Translations under genes and position numbers: made by a program | Shown here: in pieces, positions 7,985 to 16,222 of the stretch | Numbering within the stretch: position 1 is the stretch's first letter | Layout of the letters: each line of letters begins with the position of its first letter | The notes under the pieces: model-generated | Seen by the model: only the letters and a program-made list of their open reading frames with translations | What the model was told of the DNA's origin: nothing | Databases searched by the model: none | DNA from: Candidatus Allofournierella pullicola | GTDB taxonomy: Bacteria > Bacillota > Clostridia > Oscillospirales > Ruminococcaceae | DNA length: 64,000 nt | NCBI GenBank assembly: GCA_019114225.1 | Contig: DXFW01000019.1 | Span: 1 to 64,000 of the forward strand | Direction of reading: 5' to 3'

Positions 7985-9067
7985 TTATTTTCCCCCTTCC
8001 AGTTTTATATTGGCCGTAGCCTGGGCAAACGTGCGTTTTTTCTCCCAACCGGCCAGGAAGTTTTCCGCCACAAGCAGGATAATGACTACACCCTGAATGA
8101 TGGACACGATTTCGTTAGGCACATCAGTCATTCGTGTCATAATATCCGCGCCCACACGCATATACGCAAGGAAAAACGCTCCAAGGGGCACCAGTGCCGG
8201 ATTGTTACGGGCAAGCGTGGCCACGATGATGCCATCCCAGCCAAAGCCGGGAAGGTCTTTCCACATGAAGGCGCTGTACATACCCAGCATCTCACTGGCA
8301 CCGCCAATGCCGCACACCGCTCCGGCAAGTCCCTGACCGATCAGGATCGCAGTGCCTGCGCTGATGCCGGAATAAACGGCAAACTTGTGATTGGATCCTA
8401 CCATGCGCATCTTGTATCCCCAACGGCTTTTGTACAGATAGAGCCACAGCGCCGCGACACACAGCACCGCGAGAATAAGGCCCGCATGGATACGGGTGCC
8501 GGGAATGATGCGCGGCAGAACCGCGTTCTCGTTGAAGGGAAGGGATTGCAGTGTTCCGGACGCGGGGTCCTTAACGAACGTGCGAATCAAAAAGCTGCCA
8601 AGATAGAACAGCACATAGTTGAACATCAGCGAGGCAACGATCTCGCTGGCATCATAGCGCAGCCGTATCACCACCGGCACCAGCATGGTAACAATGCCGC
8701 CCAGGGCAGCGATCAGAATACAAACTGCCGGCAGAATGACCGGCGGCAGATCGAGCTGCACAGCGGCCAGTGCCGCCAGTGCGCCGCTGAAATAGAAAGC
8801 GCCCTCACTGGCCAGATTGATGATGTTTGTGCGGGCTATCAGCGAGATTGCAAGCCCGGTGAACACCAGCGGCAGCGCCGCCTCCACAACGTTGGCCAAA
8901 CGGCTCATTTTTTTCAGCGGGCCGAAAATAAAATAGCCGATTGCCTCGCCCGGAGTTTCACTGACAGCCACAATGATCACCAGTGTCAGGCCCAGCGCAA
9001 TGCCCACAGCCAGCAGCGTGCGGATAAAGTTGAAACACATGCGGCTGCTCCAAATCTTTTTCAGCAT
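7985..9067 (-). CDS. Nucleoside ABC transporter permease, first subunit (NupP/YufP-like)
   Basis: A 360-residue polytopic membrane protein. An N-terminal helix (about 14-34) is followed by a periplasm-facing loop and multiple further helices. Family segments include TNIINLASEGAFYFSGA around 85-100, YDASEIVASLMFNYV and GFGWDGIIVATLARNNP near 280. It is a BMP-type nucleoside importer permease. The start overlaps the end of the ATPase gene by seven bases, so translation is coupled. If the ATPase frameshift is real, expression of this permease would depend on reinitiation. Confidence 0.92.
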   Translation of the reverse strand: MLKKIWSSRMCFNFIRTLLAVGIALGLTLVIIVAVSETPGEAIGYFIFGPLKKMSRLANVVEAALPLVFTGLAISLIARTNIINLASEGAFYFSGALAALAAVQLDLPPVILPAVCILIAALGGIVTMLVPVVIRLRYDASEIVASLMFNYVLFYLGSFLIRTFVKDPASGTLQSLPFNENAVLPRIIPGTRIHAGLILAVLCVAALWLYLYKSRWGYKMRMVGSNHKFAVYSGISAGTAILIGQGLAGAVCGIGGASEMLGMYSAFMWKDLPGFGWDGIIVATLARNNPALVPLGAFFLAYMRVGADIMTRMTDVPNEIVSIIQGVVIILLVAENFLAGWEKKRTFAQATANIKLEGGK

Positions 9068-10673
9068 GTGCAGGCGCCTCCTTTCCCGTCATCATACAGG
9101 CCCGTGAGTTCCTTTTCCGACTGCTGTGCCAGACCCAGCATGTACAAACCAAGTTCTTCCTCGGTCAGCTTTTTCACATCCGGGAAAAACCCGGTGATTC
9201 GTCCGCCATGCATCACGATGAGCCGGTCAGACAGTTCCAGTACTTCGTTCAGATCCGAACTCACCAGCAAAATAGCACATCCGCCTTGACGCGCCGCAAG
9301 CAGCGCTTTGTGGATAGTCTCTGCCGCCCCCACATCGATACCGCGGGTGGGCTGGCTTGCAATAAGCACTTTGGGATTGGTGGACATCTCACGGACCACC
9401 ACTACTTTTTGGATATTACCGCCCGAGAGCATCTTTACCGGAACCGACGGCGACTTACAGTGCACAGAAAACCTTTCTGTGAGCTGTGAAGCCAGCTGCG
9501 CTTCTTTCTTTCCGCTGAGAAGGAATCTGCCGCCCAGGTCCGGATCATCGCAACGGGTCGAAATGTAGTTCTCTGTAATGGATTCTTCACGGGCAACACC
9601 GTATGTCATTCGATCCTCATGGATGTAGGACATTCCCAAATCACGACGCTCCCGGATGGACAATTCATTACCGGGACGGCCCAACAATTCGAAGGTTCCC
9701 TCAGAAGGCTGCTGTAAGCCGCCTAGGATCTCCGCAAGCTCTTTTTGACCGCTGCCTTCCACACCGGCTACACCGAGGATACAACCGGCGTGCAGGTCCA
9801 GGCTGACATGATCCAGCACAGTGATGCCGTGGCGGTCCACACAGCTCAAGCCGCGTATCTTCAGCACCGTCCCACCTTCCTCCATCGGAGGTTTTTCAAT
9901 CGTCTGTACCGCGTCTCGGCCCACCATCAGTCGGGAGATATCCCGGGCGGTCAGTTCCTTCACTTCATAGGTTCCCATCACTCTGCCCGCACGCATAATG
10001 GTCAGCCGATCACAGATTGCCTGGACCTCATCGATTTTGTGAGAAATGAAAATAATGGTATAGCCACCCTCCTTCAAGAGGAGAAGCTGCTTAAAAAGTT
10101 CCTGTGTCTCCTGAGGGGTGAGTACAGCGGTGGGTTCGTCCAGAATAATCAGATGCGAGTTTCGGTAAAGGCTCTTCAGTATCTCCACTTTTTGCTTCTG
10201 ACTCACGGAAATGTTGCGAATCAATTCTTCCGCCTTGACATTGAACCCATATTTTTCCGCCAGACGGTCCACCACCTCAGCGGCGCCACGCTTGTCGAAA
10301 AAGATACCGCTGTTGGGTTCCATCCCCACCACAATGTTCTCTGCCACAGACAGCTCCTCGGCCAGATTGAAGTGCTGGTACACCATGCCAATTCCGAGGG
10401 ACACTGCCTTTTGGGGCGAATCGATCTGCCTGGGCTGCCCGTCATAAACGATGGTGCCCCGATCAGGCCGTTCGTTTCCGAACAGTACCTTCATCAGAGT
10501 GGACTTGCCGGCGCCGTTTCACCCATAAGGGCATGTATCTCTCCCCGACGCACGCTAAAATCGACATTTTCATTTGCCAGAACACCGTTGTCGTATACTT
10601 TGGTGATACTGCGCATCTCCAGCAGTATGCCGCCCATCGGGGTCTGCACGTTTTTTTCTGCTCGTTCCTGCAT
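9061..10673 (-). pseudogene. Nucleoside ABC transporter ATPase with a one-base frameshift in Walker A
   Basis: Two overlapping frames together encode a NupO/YufO-type ATPase of about 536 residues with two nucleotide-binding domains. The 5' frame starts at 10673 after AAAGGAG (MQERAEKNVQ...) and runs to RGEIHALMGE, then shifts to ETAPASPL and stops at 10496-10494. The other frame reads NGAGKSTLMKVLFG and is open to 9061. A run of AAA (minus strand, 10519-10517) where AAAA would restore GENGAGKST explains the shift. Everything downstream is intact: Q-loop YQHFN, signature ISVSQKQKVEIL, Walker B LIILDEPTA and a second domain with LSGGNIQKVVV. The second domain naturally lacks a standard Walker A. 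The cause may be true inactivation or an assembly/sequencing error in a homopolymer. Confidence 0.85.
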
Positions 10674-10715
10674 CGCGATTCGCTCCTTTGGGGCTGTGGT
10701 TGTCGGATGTATCCT

Positions 10716-10752
10716 GCGTCACCCCGCGCTTAAAGAAAGTGCGGGGTGACGC
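10716..10752 (-). other. Intercistronic stem-loop between binding protein and ATPase genes
   Basis: A perfect 12-bp inverted repeat (10716-10727 and 10741-10752, GCGTCACCCCGC / GCGGGGTGACGC) without a T-tract. Such hairpins after solute-binding-protein genes commonly stabilise the upstream mRNA or cause partial attenuation, giving excess binding protein over transporter. The role here is inferred. Confidence 0.6.
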
Positions 10753-10781
10753 TTGTCTATACAATCTTTCGCTTCAGGCTG

Positions 10782-11918
10782 TTACGGACGGGCATTGTTG
10801 ATAATTTCTTTCACCTGCGCTTCGTCCATGCCATAGGCTGTGTCCACCACGATCTCGCCGGACAGGATCTTTTCTTCCAGTTCGGTGATACGGTCGCGGA
10901 TATCCTGAGGAACATTCTTCTGGTAATACTCGTTGTTGGACAGGCAGATAATTCCTTCCGCCACACCCAGCGTCTCGCCAGTGCCGAACACTTCTTCACC
11001 GTTCATATAGCGTTCCACCACTTGCACGATGTTTTTGTCCAGGCTCTTCAACTGGGAGGTAAGGATCAGGTTGGCTTTTTCGGGATCATCCTCGTACAGC
11101 AGCGACTGGTCGGAATCGGTACCGATGGAATACTTCTGCGCTTCTTTGCCCGCGTCCAGTGCGCCCAGGCCGGCGCCGCCAGCACCGTTGTATACCACAT
11201 CGCAGCCCGCATCAAACATGGTCTTGGCGATTTCCTTGCCCTTGGCCGCGTCGGTCCAGGAAGCAGTGTAAGAAGTAATGACTTTCATCTCGGGGTCGAT
11301 GTACTGTGCCCCCTGGATAAACCCAAGCACAAAGTCATTGATCAGCGTAATGTCCATGCCGCCTACAAAGCCCACCAGTTTGGAAGCCGGATCCGCATTG
11401 GGCATTTCTTCAGAGGTGGAAACCATGGCAGCCAGCGCACCGGCCAGGAATGCACCCTCATTGCCCTTGTAATCGGCGGAGTAGATGTTGGGATTCGCAC
11501 CGTTTTCGTGATCCACCTGCGTATCCAGCAGGATATACTTCTGATCCGGGAACTTAGCTGCGACTTCTACCATGGGTTCTGCGCTCTGGAAGCCGATTGC
11601 CACAATGATATCCCATTCGCCGCCAGACACATCTTCCAGCGTGGGCAGGATTTTGGTGTCATCATTTCCGTATTCGATGACTTTTGTCTTTGCGCCATAT
11701 TGTTCGGTGAGCTGTTTCAGACCATTGGCCGCAGATTCGGAGAAGGATTTGTCGCTGGCGTTTCCTGTGATGAGCACCACACTGGGCACTTCTGCGCCTG
11801 TCTGCTCAGCGCCGGACGCGCCGCTTGTTGCAGGCTCGGAAGAAGGGCTGCCGCCGCAGCCGATCAAAAGGGATACCATAAGGGTCAGTGCAAGAACGAT
11901 CGCTGATAACTTTTTCAT
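10782..11918 (-). CDS. BMP-family nucleoside-binding lipoprotein (PnrA/BmpA-like)
   Basis: A 378-residue lipoprotein. The start at 11918 is supported by AGGAGG nine bases upstream and gives a classic lipoprotein signal: MKK, hydrophobic core, then LLIGCG with lipid-modified Cys21, followed by a Ser/Gly/Glu linker. The mature domain resembles the basic membrane protein family (VVLITGNASDKSFSESAANG near the N-terminus, IIVAIGFQSAEPMVEVA, and GFVGGMDITLINDFVLGF), which binds purine nucleosides. It is first in the transporter operon, preceded by a region with AACACAA repeats. It would capture nucleosides at the outer face of the membrane. Confidence 0.95.
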   Translation of the reverse strand: MKKLSAIVLALTLMVSLLIGCGGSPSSEPATSGASGAEQTGAEVPSVVLITGNASDKSFSESAANGLKQLTEQYGAKTKVIEYGNDDTKILPTLEDVSGGEWDIIVAIGFQSAEPMVEVAAKFPDQKYILLDTQVDHENGANPNIYSADYKGNEGAFLAGALAAMVSTSEEMPNADPASKLVGFVGGMDITLINDFVLGFIQGAQYIDPEMKVITSYTASWTDAAKGKEIAKTMFDAGCDVVYNGAGGAGLGALDAGKEAQKYSIGTDSDQSLLYEDDPEKANLILTSQLKSLDKNIVQVVERYMNGEEVFGTGETLGVAEGIICLSNNEYYQKNVPQDIRDRITELEEKILSGEIVVDTAYGMDEAQVKEIINNARP

Positions 11919-11940
11919 AATGTGCCTCCTTTGAAAATGA

Positions 11941-11979
11941 TTGTGTTTTCTCCCGAATCCAACACAAACTAACACAAAT
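11941..11979. promoter_or_regulatory. AACACAAA repeat cluster, likely DeoR operator
   Basis: Three copies of one heptamer lie between the divergent DeoR and transporter genes: TTGTGTT (11941-11947), AACACAA (11961-11967) and AACACAA (11972-11978). The first two form a perfect inverted repeat; the last two are direct repeats 11 bp apart, one helical turn. The same octamer recurs near the oxidoreductase promoter at 20438-20445. DeoR proteins typically bind such repeats and respond to phosphorylated sugars; assignment to this DeoR is inference. Confidence 0.6.
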
Positions 11980-11992
11980 TTTAAAACAGTCC

Positions 11993-12020
11993 TTGAAATT
12001 TTTTCTTTTTTGCCTAAAAT
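11993..12020 (+). promoter_or_regulatory. Promoter of the DeoR regulator gene
   Basis: TTGAAA (11993-11998), 16-bp spacer, TAAAAT (12015-12020) on the + strand, 43 bases before the start codon. The AACACAA repeats lie immediately upstream. Confidence 0.6.
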
Positions 12021-12062
12021 AGGAAAGAGAAAAGTTTTCCGGCAGATCAGGAGGGATCACCA

Positions 12063-12830
12063 ATGCTTGCGATTACTCGTCTGAACGCCATCAAAGAGAT
12101 CATCCGCCAGCAGAAAAGTGTGCTTGTCAGCGAACTGGCGCCCCGTTTCGATGTGACGGAGGAAACCATTCGCCGCGATTTGAAGAAACTGGAGGATGAA
12201 GGACTCGTCACCCGCGTATACGGCGGCGCATATAGCACCGGAGGCGTGCAAAACGATGTGAACATTTCTCTGCGGCAAACCATTCTCGTGGATGAAAAGC
12301 GGGCCATCGCATGCCGCTGTCTGTCTTCCATAACCAACGGCGACTGCATCTTTCTGGACTGTTCCACCACGGTTTTGGAACTGGCTCAGCTTTTGACTCA
12401 GTACAGCCTGACCGTGATCACCAACTCGTTGAAAGTCGCGGACTGTTTGGCCACATGCAACGATATCCGCCTGATTCTGGTAGGCGGCACCCTGCACCAC
12501 ACGTCCATGTCCTTTCTTGGGCAAAATGCCTGCTCCGCGCTGGCAAATTATTATGTAGACAAAGCTTTTGTTTCCTGCCGTTCACTATCCATTCGGCATG
12601 GCATCACGGACTCCAACGAGGAGCAAAGCCTTTTGCGGCGCGTAGCCATCCAGTCTTCCGACCAGGTGTTCTTACTGGCTGACCACACGAAGTTCGATAC
12701 AACTTCCTTCTCCAAAATCGCAACGCTGGATGAGATCAGCACCCTGGTGACAGACCGTCCTCTTTCGCCCGAGTGGAAGGAATACATGGACAGCAAGGGA
12801 TTTTGCTACATCGACACCGATTTGGTATAA
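12063..12830 (+). CDS. DeoR-family transcriptional regulator
   Basis: A 255-residue protein preceded by AGGAGGG. The N-terminal winged helix includes SELAPRFDVTEETIRRDLKKLEDEG (the usual DeoR recognition region). The C-terminal sensor domain is of the DeoRC/sugar-phosphate-isomerase type: DCSTTVLELAQLL near 100, ITNSLKVADCLA, VLVGGTLHHTSMSFLG and LADHTKFDTTSF. DeoR proteins usually repress catabolic operons until a phosphosugar binds. It is divergent from the transporter operon and convergent with the RLP gene, and shared AACACAAA motifs suggest it controls more than one unit. The effector may be a pentose-1-phosphate. Confidence 0.93.
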   Translation: MLAITRLNAIKEIIRQQKSVLVSELAPRFDVTEETIRRDLKKLEDEGLVTRVYGGAYSTGGVQNDVNISLRQTILVDEKRAIACRCLSSITNGDCIFLDCSTTVLELAQLLTQYSLTVITNSLKVADCLATCNDIRLILVGGTLHHTSMSFLGQNACSALANYYVDKAFVSCRSLSIRHGITDSNEEQSLLRRVAIQSSDQVFLLADHTKFDTTSFSKIATLDEISTLVTDRPLSPEWKEYMDSKGFCYIDTDLV

Positions 12831-12831
12831 C

Positions 12832-14043
12832 TCAGGCTCCCTCCGCCGCGCTTTTCTGCGCGGCGTTTTTTCTTTCCCACACGTCATACGCCTGTTCCAC
12901 TGCTGTTACAAAGCGTTTGCAGTTTCGTCTTACATCGCTGCCGCAGGTAAAAAGGCCTCCGCCAATCAGCACCAGTACGTCGGGACCATAGCTCGAAACG
13001 ATCTCCCCGATGTTTTCCAGCTGCATGCCTCCGGCAGGGCTTGGGAACACCGTCTTCAGGGTTCCCAGCGGGCTGCGTCCGGCTTCGGCAATGCCAAGGC
13101 ACTGCTCTCGGGACAAGGAAAATCTGCCTCCGTAGTTGGGAAAAATGACCGCGTCCGCTCCTGCCATGCGCATTAGCGTTCCAAACAGCACCGGGAACGA
13201 GATTCCCTGCGGATTGACCGCATAACTTCCGATAAACGCCGGATGCGAAAAAACCGGCAGGGCGAGTTCATCGTTTTCCGCCAGTGCACGCATTGCGTCC
13301 AGGCTGGTGAGTCCGGGAGCTACCATCACACCACCAGCGCCCCACTGCTTTGCCCGCAGTGCCCTTTCAAACATCTGCTCTGCTGGACCGGTGATGTTGG
13401 GCACATACATTGCCCTGCGTCCGGTTCGGATGTTTGCCTCTGCCACTGCTTCCGCGCAGCGGCGCACACGCTCGTCGAAAGGAGCAAACACCTGATCAGT
13501 CAGGCCATGGTCATCTTTGATGATGTCCACGCCGCTTTCCACAAAAGCCTCTGCCAAATCCGCCAACTCATGAGCGGACAGGCCCATGGGCTTGAGCGCC
13601 GTGAACACCGGTGGGCGCCTGGAGATTCCCAGTCGGGCACGCAAACCATCCGTACCAAAGCGCGGTCCTCTGACCATGGACAGCAGCGCCGGTGTAAGCT
13701 CCACCGCCTCTACACGAATCCCCGGCATAATGCTGATGTTTCCGAACAAAACATTCAGAAGCTGGGTGAACTCACCTGCGGCAATTTCCTCCGCATAACT
13801 GATACATGCCAGATATCCGCCATCGTTCGCCGGCTGCAGGCTTTCCAATTGTCCCACTACCCGATCCAGGATGATTCCCGGCGGGATAGCCTCCAGCGGA
13901 AATTCTACCGTCTGCTCCCGGCACACGGCCTCAGCCAATGCCCGTGCGGAATCAAGATCTCCCTGCAGCCGGTATGTGACCTGGAAGCGCTTTCCATGCA
14001 GCTGACCGCACAGACGCCGGTCATCGTATGTAACAAAACCCAT
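12832..14043 (-). CDS. RuBisCO-like protein (form IV, type not decided)
   Basis: A 403-residue RuBisCO large-chain homologue. Active-site positions by eye: Lys151 in LKPMG (equivalent to spinach K175), then KDDH at 176-179 where true RuBisCO has KxDE. The carbamylated Lys and the Asp metal ligand are kept, but the Glu ligand is His. His267 in FSHPAF is kept. Loop 6 reads PNYGGRF, without Lys334, and the S379 region reads PAGGM. It is therefore not a carboxylase. Known RLP reactions include methylthioribulose-1-phosphate isomerisation, diketo-phosphate enolisation and 3-oxo-isoapionate-4-phosphate conversions. It follows the transketolase genes by 24 bases. Given the nucleoside operon nearby, a ribulose-1-phosphate-type substrate is my preferred guess. 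Confidence 0.9.
   Translation of the reverse strand: MGFVTYDDRRLCGQLHGKRFQVTYRLQGDLDSARALAEAVCREQTVEFPLEAIPPGIILDRVVGQLESLQPANDGGYLACISYAEEIAAGEFTQLLNVLFGNISIMPGIRVEAVELTPALLSMVRGPRFGTDGLRARLGISRRPPVFTALKPMGLSAHELADLAEAFVESGVDIIKDDHGLTDQVFAPFDERVRRCAEAVAEANIRTGRRAMYVPNITGPAEQMFERALRAKQWGAGGVMVAPGLTSLDAMRALAENDELALPVFSHPAFIGSYAVNPQGISFPVLFGTLMRMAGADAVIFPNYGGRFSLSREQCLGIAEAGRSPLGTLKTVFPSPAGGMQLENIGEIVSSYGPDVLVLIGGGLFTCGSDVRRNCKRFVTAVEQAYDVWERKNAAQKSAAEGA
12844..12871 (+). terminator. DeoR terminator located inside the RLP 3' coding end
   Basis: CGCCGCGC (12844-12851), loop TTTTCT, GCGCGGCG (12858-12865), then TTTTTT. It serves the rightward DeoR gene ending at 12830, yet its bases encode the last residues of the convergent RLP. 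Confidence 0.85.
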
Positions 14044-14067
14044 AGCACACCTCTTTTTCTGCCCGTA

Positions 14068-15075
14068 TTAAAGAGCCTCAGGCTTTGCATCGCTGTGCAT
14101 TGCCGGGGTGTACGTTTCCATCAAATCCTGCTCCCGGATGCCAAACTTCCGGTCAAGGACCTTTTCCACTGTGCCAATCAATGCCATGGCATCCAACCCA
14201 TACTCGCGCATCAAGTATCGCCGGCTGGCACCGTGTACAAAGGTATCCTGAATCCCCAGTCGGTAAAGCGGCTTTGCCACACCATAGGAAGCCATGCACT
14301 CGGCCACGATGGTGCCCAGGCCGCCGATTACACTGTGATTTTCCAGTGTGATCGCTCCAAACCGGCTGCGGGCAATCTCGTCCATGAGTTCGGGATGTTT
14401 GAAGGGCTTCAGGGTGGAGATATGATAGTGGCTTACTGCAACATTGCAATCCCGCAGGGCGGCCACCGCCCGCATCCCTTCCTCTGTACAAATGCCACTG
14501 GTCAGCAGAACAAAGTCTCTGCCCTCTGACAATTTGCGGTATTGGCCCAGCCGCATCGGCTCGTTTGCCGGGAACAACCGGGGGACCTCGCCCCGCAGCT
14601 GGCGCACATAGACCGGTCCGTTCACATTGTAGGCCACATCCAGCACAGATTCAATGTCCGTCGCATCACCGCTCTCCAGGATAGTCATGTTCGGCAGCGC
14701 GCGCATCACTGCGATATCTTCGATTGCCTGGTGCGTGGCGCCGCCCGGCGTGAGTACACCGGGCAAAAAGCCGAACATTTTCACCGGCAAGTTTGGATAC
14801 GCCACCGACATAGCGATCTGGTCATAGGCACGGCGATAAATGAACACCGCAAACGTGTGCACCAGAGGGACCAGCCCTTCTCGGGCCATTCCTCCTGCAA
14901 AAGCGAGCATATTCTGCTCTGCAATGCCCATTGAGAGGAATCTCTCCGGATATGTGTCGCGGAAAAGATCCGCCTCGCTGGAGCCTGTCAGATCCGCGGA
15001 AAGCACATACACATCAGGCTTATCCTTCGCCCAAGTGGCCAGATTCCTGGCATGCACTTTTTTCAAGATCTCCAT
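14068..15075 (-). CDS. Transketolase, C-terminal (pyrimidine-binding plus C-terminal domain) subunit
   Basis: A 335-residue protein from the ATG at 15075, which has AGGAGG upstream and begins MEILKKVHARNLATWA. It holds the second half of transketolase: the thiamine-activating Glu53 in GIAEQNM, the PYR domain (to about 180) and the C-terminal domain. Together with the gene just upstream it forms one functional transketolase, the split arrangement common in Clostridia. Transketolase moves two-carbon ketol units between sugar phosphates. The stop of the N-terminal gene is one base before this start, so the subunits are co-translated. Co-transcription with RLP suggests a ketose-5-phosphate made or used locally. 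Confidence 0.92.
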   Translation of the reverse strand: MEILKKVHARNLATWAKDKPDVYVLSADLTGSSEADLFRDTYPERFLSMGIAEQNMLAFAGGMAREGLVPLVHTFAVFIYRRAYDQIAMSVAYPNLPVKMFGFLPGVLTPGGATHQAIEDIAVMRALPNMTILESGDATDIESVLDVAYNVNGPVYVRQLRGEVPRLFPANEPMRLGQYRKLSEGRDFVLLTSGICTEEGMRAVAALRDCNVAVSHYHISTLKPFKHPELMDEIARSRFGAITLENHSVIGGLGTIVAECMASYGVAKPLYRLGIQDTFVHGASRRYLMREYGLDAMALIGTVEKVLDRKFGIREQDLMETYTPAMHSDAKPEAL

Positions 15076-15076
15076 A

Positions 15077-15994
15077 TCAGCGCACCTCCTTTGCCATTTC
15101 TTGATACACAGCGGCATAGGCTGCCCGCTCATCCTCACTGGTAAAGCGCACATAGTGGAATTTCGGATAACGCCCCTTCAGAATTGGCAGACCACGGCAT
15201 GGATCTGTATCACACAAAACAAATGTCGGCACATCACATGCAGGCTGTAAGCCCAACTCCGCCAATTTAGACAGGTCGTGTCCATCAATCCGGTATACCC
15301 TCGCACCAAACGCCGTGAGTCGGTCGTGGAAAGGTTCCAGATTCATCACCGAAGTCATTTTTCCATCACACTGGTATCCGTTCACGTCCACATAAATCAG
15401 CATATTGCCAAGTTTGTGATAGCTCATCGCCTGCACGGCTTCCCAGAACTCACCGGACTGGCACTCACCGTCAGACATCAGAAGCACCACCCGGCCCTGA
15501 TCTCCCCGCTGCCGCCGGGCAAATGCTATTCCAGCAGCTTGGCTGATTCCCTGCCCCAACGACCCAGTGGTGACTTCCATCCCAGGGGAGTGCTCTGCGC
15601 CAATCATCTCCACAGCACTGCCATCCTGATCGTATCGCGCCATCCCGCGCAGGTCCATGCGACCGGTCTCCACCAGGGTTGCATAGAGCACCAGCGCATA
15701 CTGCGCGGGCGAAAGGATGAAATTGTCACAATCGGATCGTCCTGCGCCATTGAAGGCCGCTCCCGTGACCGCCGGGTGGTCGGGACCAGGCGTACCAGTA
15801 AAATCGCCTGGCATTAACGGCACATCCAATTCATTCAACCTCAGGATCCGTGTATACAAGGCGGAAAATATCTCTGCGGAAGAACAGGCCTGGCTGAGAT
15901 ACCCACCATTGCGGCTGACAGTATTTTGAAGGACCCGAAGTCGAATGCGGTCGGCAATGCGTTGTGCCTCGTCTCTCCATTGCTGCTCGTTCAT
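15077..15994 (-). CDS. Transketolase, N-terminal (thiamine pyrophosphate-binding) subunit
   Basis: A 305-residue protein matching the N-terminal half of transketolase. The thiamine diphosphate motif begins at SDGE (174-177) and ends at Asn205 in DVNGYQCDG, giving the GDG-X28-N pattern with Ser in place of the first Gly. GSLGQGIS is at 144-151. The usual phosphate- and thiamine-site HSPGMEVTTG also appears. It is first in its own unit with a strong promoter and is followed by the C-terminal subunit and RLP. Two-subunit apulose-4-phosphate transketolases are also known, so substrate is not assured. Confidence 0.92.
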   Translation of the reverse strand: MNEQQWRDEAQRIADRIRLRVLQNTVSRNGGYLSQACSSAEIFSALYTRILRLNELDVPLMPGDFTGTPGPDHPAVTGAAFNGAGRSDCDNFILSPAQYALVLYATLVETGRMDLRGMARYDQDGSAVEMIGAEHSPGMEVTTGSLGQGISQAAGIAFARRQRGDQGRVVLLMSDGECQSGEFWEAVQAMSYHKLGNMLIYVDVNGYQCDGKMTSVMNLEPFHDRLTAFGARVYRIDGHDLSKLAELGLQPACDVPTFVLCDTDPCRGLPILKGRYPKFHYVRFTSEDERAAYAAVYQEMAKEVR

Positions 15995-16039
15995 CGGGGA
16001 ACCCCTGCCTTTCTCGTTTGGTTTTGTTGTTTTTTCTTT

Positions 16040-16084
16040 ATTATACGGTCATTATTTTTGTATTTCAATTGGTTTTTTGACCAA
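16040..16084 (-). promoter_or_regulatory. Promoter of the transketolase-RLP unit
   Basis: Minus strand: TTGAAA (16068-16063), 17-bp spacer, TATAAT (16045-16040), 46 bases before the start codon. Directly upstream of the -35 is the inverted repeat TTGGT-N6-ACCAA (16069-16084), a candidate regulator site. Confidence 0.75.
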
Positions 16085-16177
16085 AATTACAGAATACATT
16101 TATATAAAACATAAATTTATAGTGTAATTTGTCTCTATCGGTCATAAAACAACATAATCAAAACGCTGTCGGAAACC

Positions 16178-16214
16178 AAAAAAACACACCGCGGGCTGCT
16201 CCGCGATGTGTTTT
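16178..16214 (-). terminator. Terminator of the oxidoreductase/adenine deaminase/M24 unit
   Basis: Minus-strand hairpin with arms 16201-16214 and 16181-16194 (AAAACACATCGCGG / CCGCGGTGTGTTTT) running into seven Ts. It lies just after the M24 stop and separates this unit from the transketolase promoter. Confidence 0.85.
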
Positions 16215-16222
16215 TATACGGT

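Noticed and set aside
7241-9289. 682-codon rightward frame across the permease genes
   Set aside because: His/Gln-rich translation without hydrophobic pattern; the minus-strand permeases are unambiguous.
12832-14043. True RuBisCO (carbon-fixing) annotation
   Set aside because: Loop-6 Lys and the Glu metal ligand are absent, and there is no phosphoribulokinase nearby.
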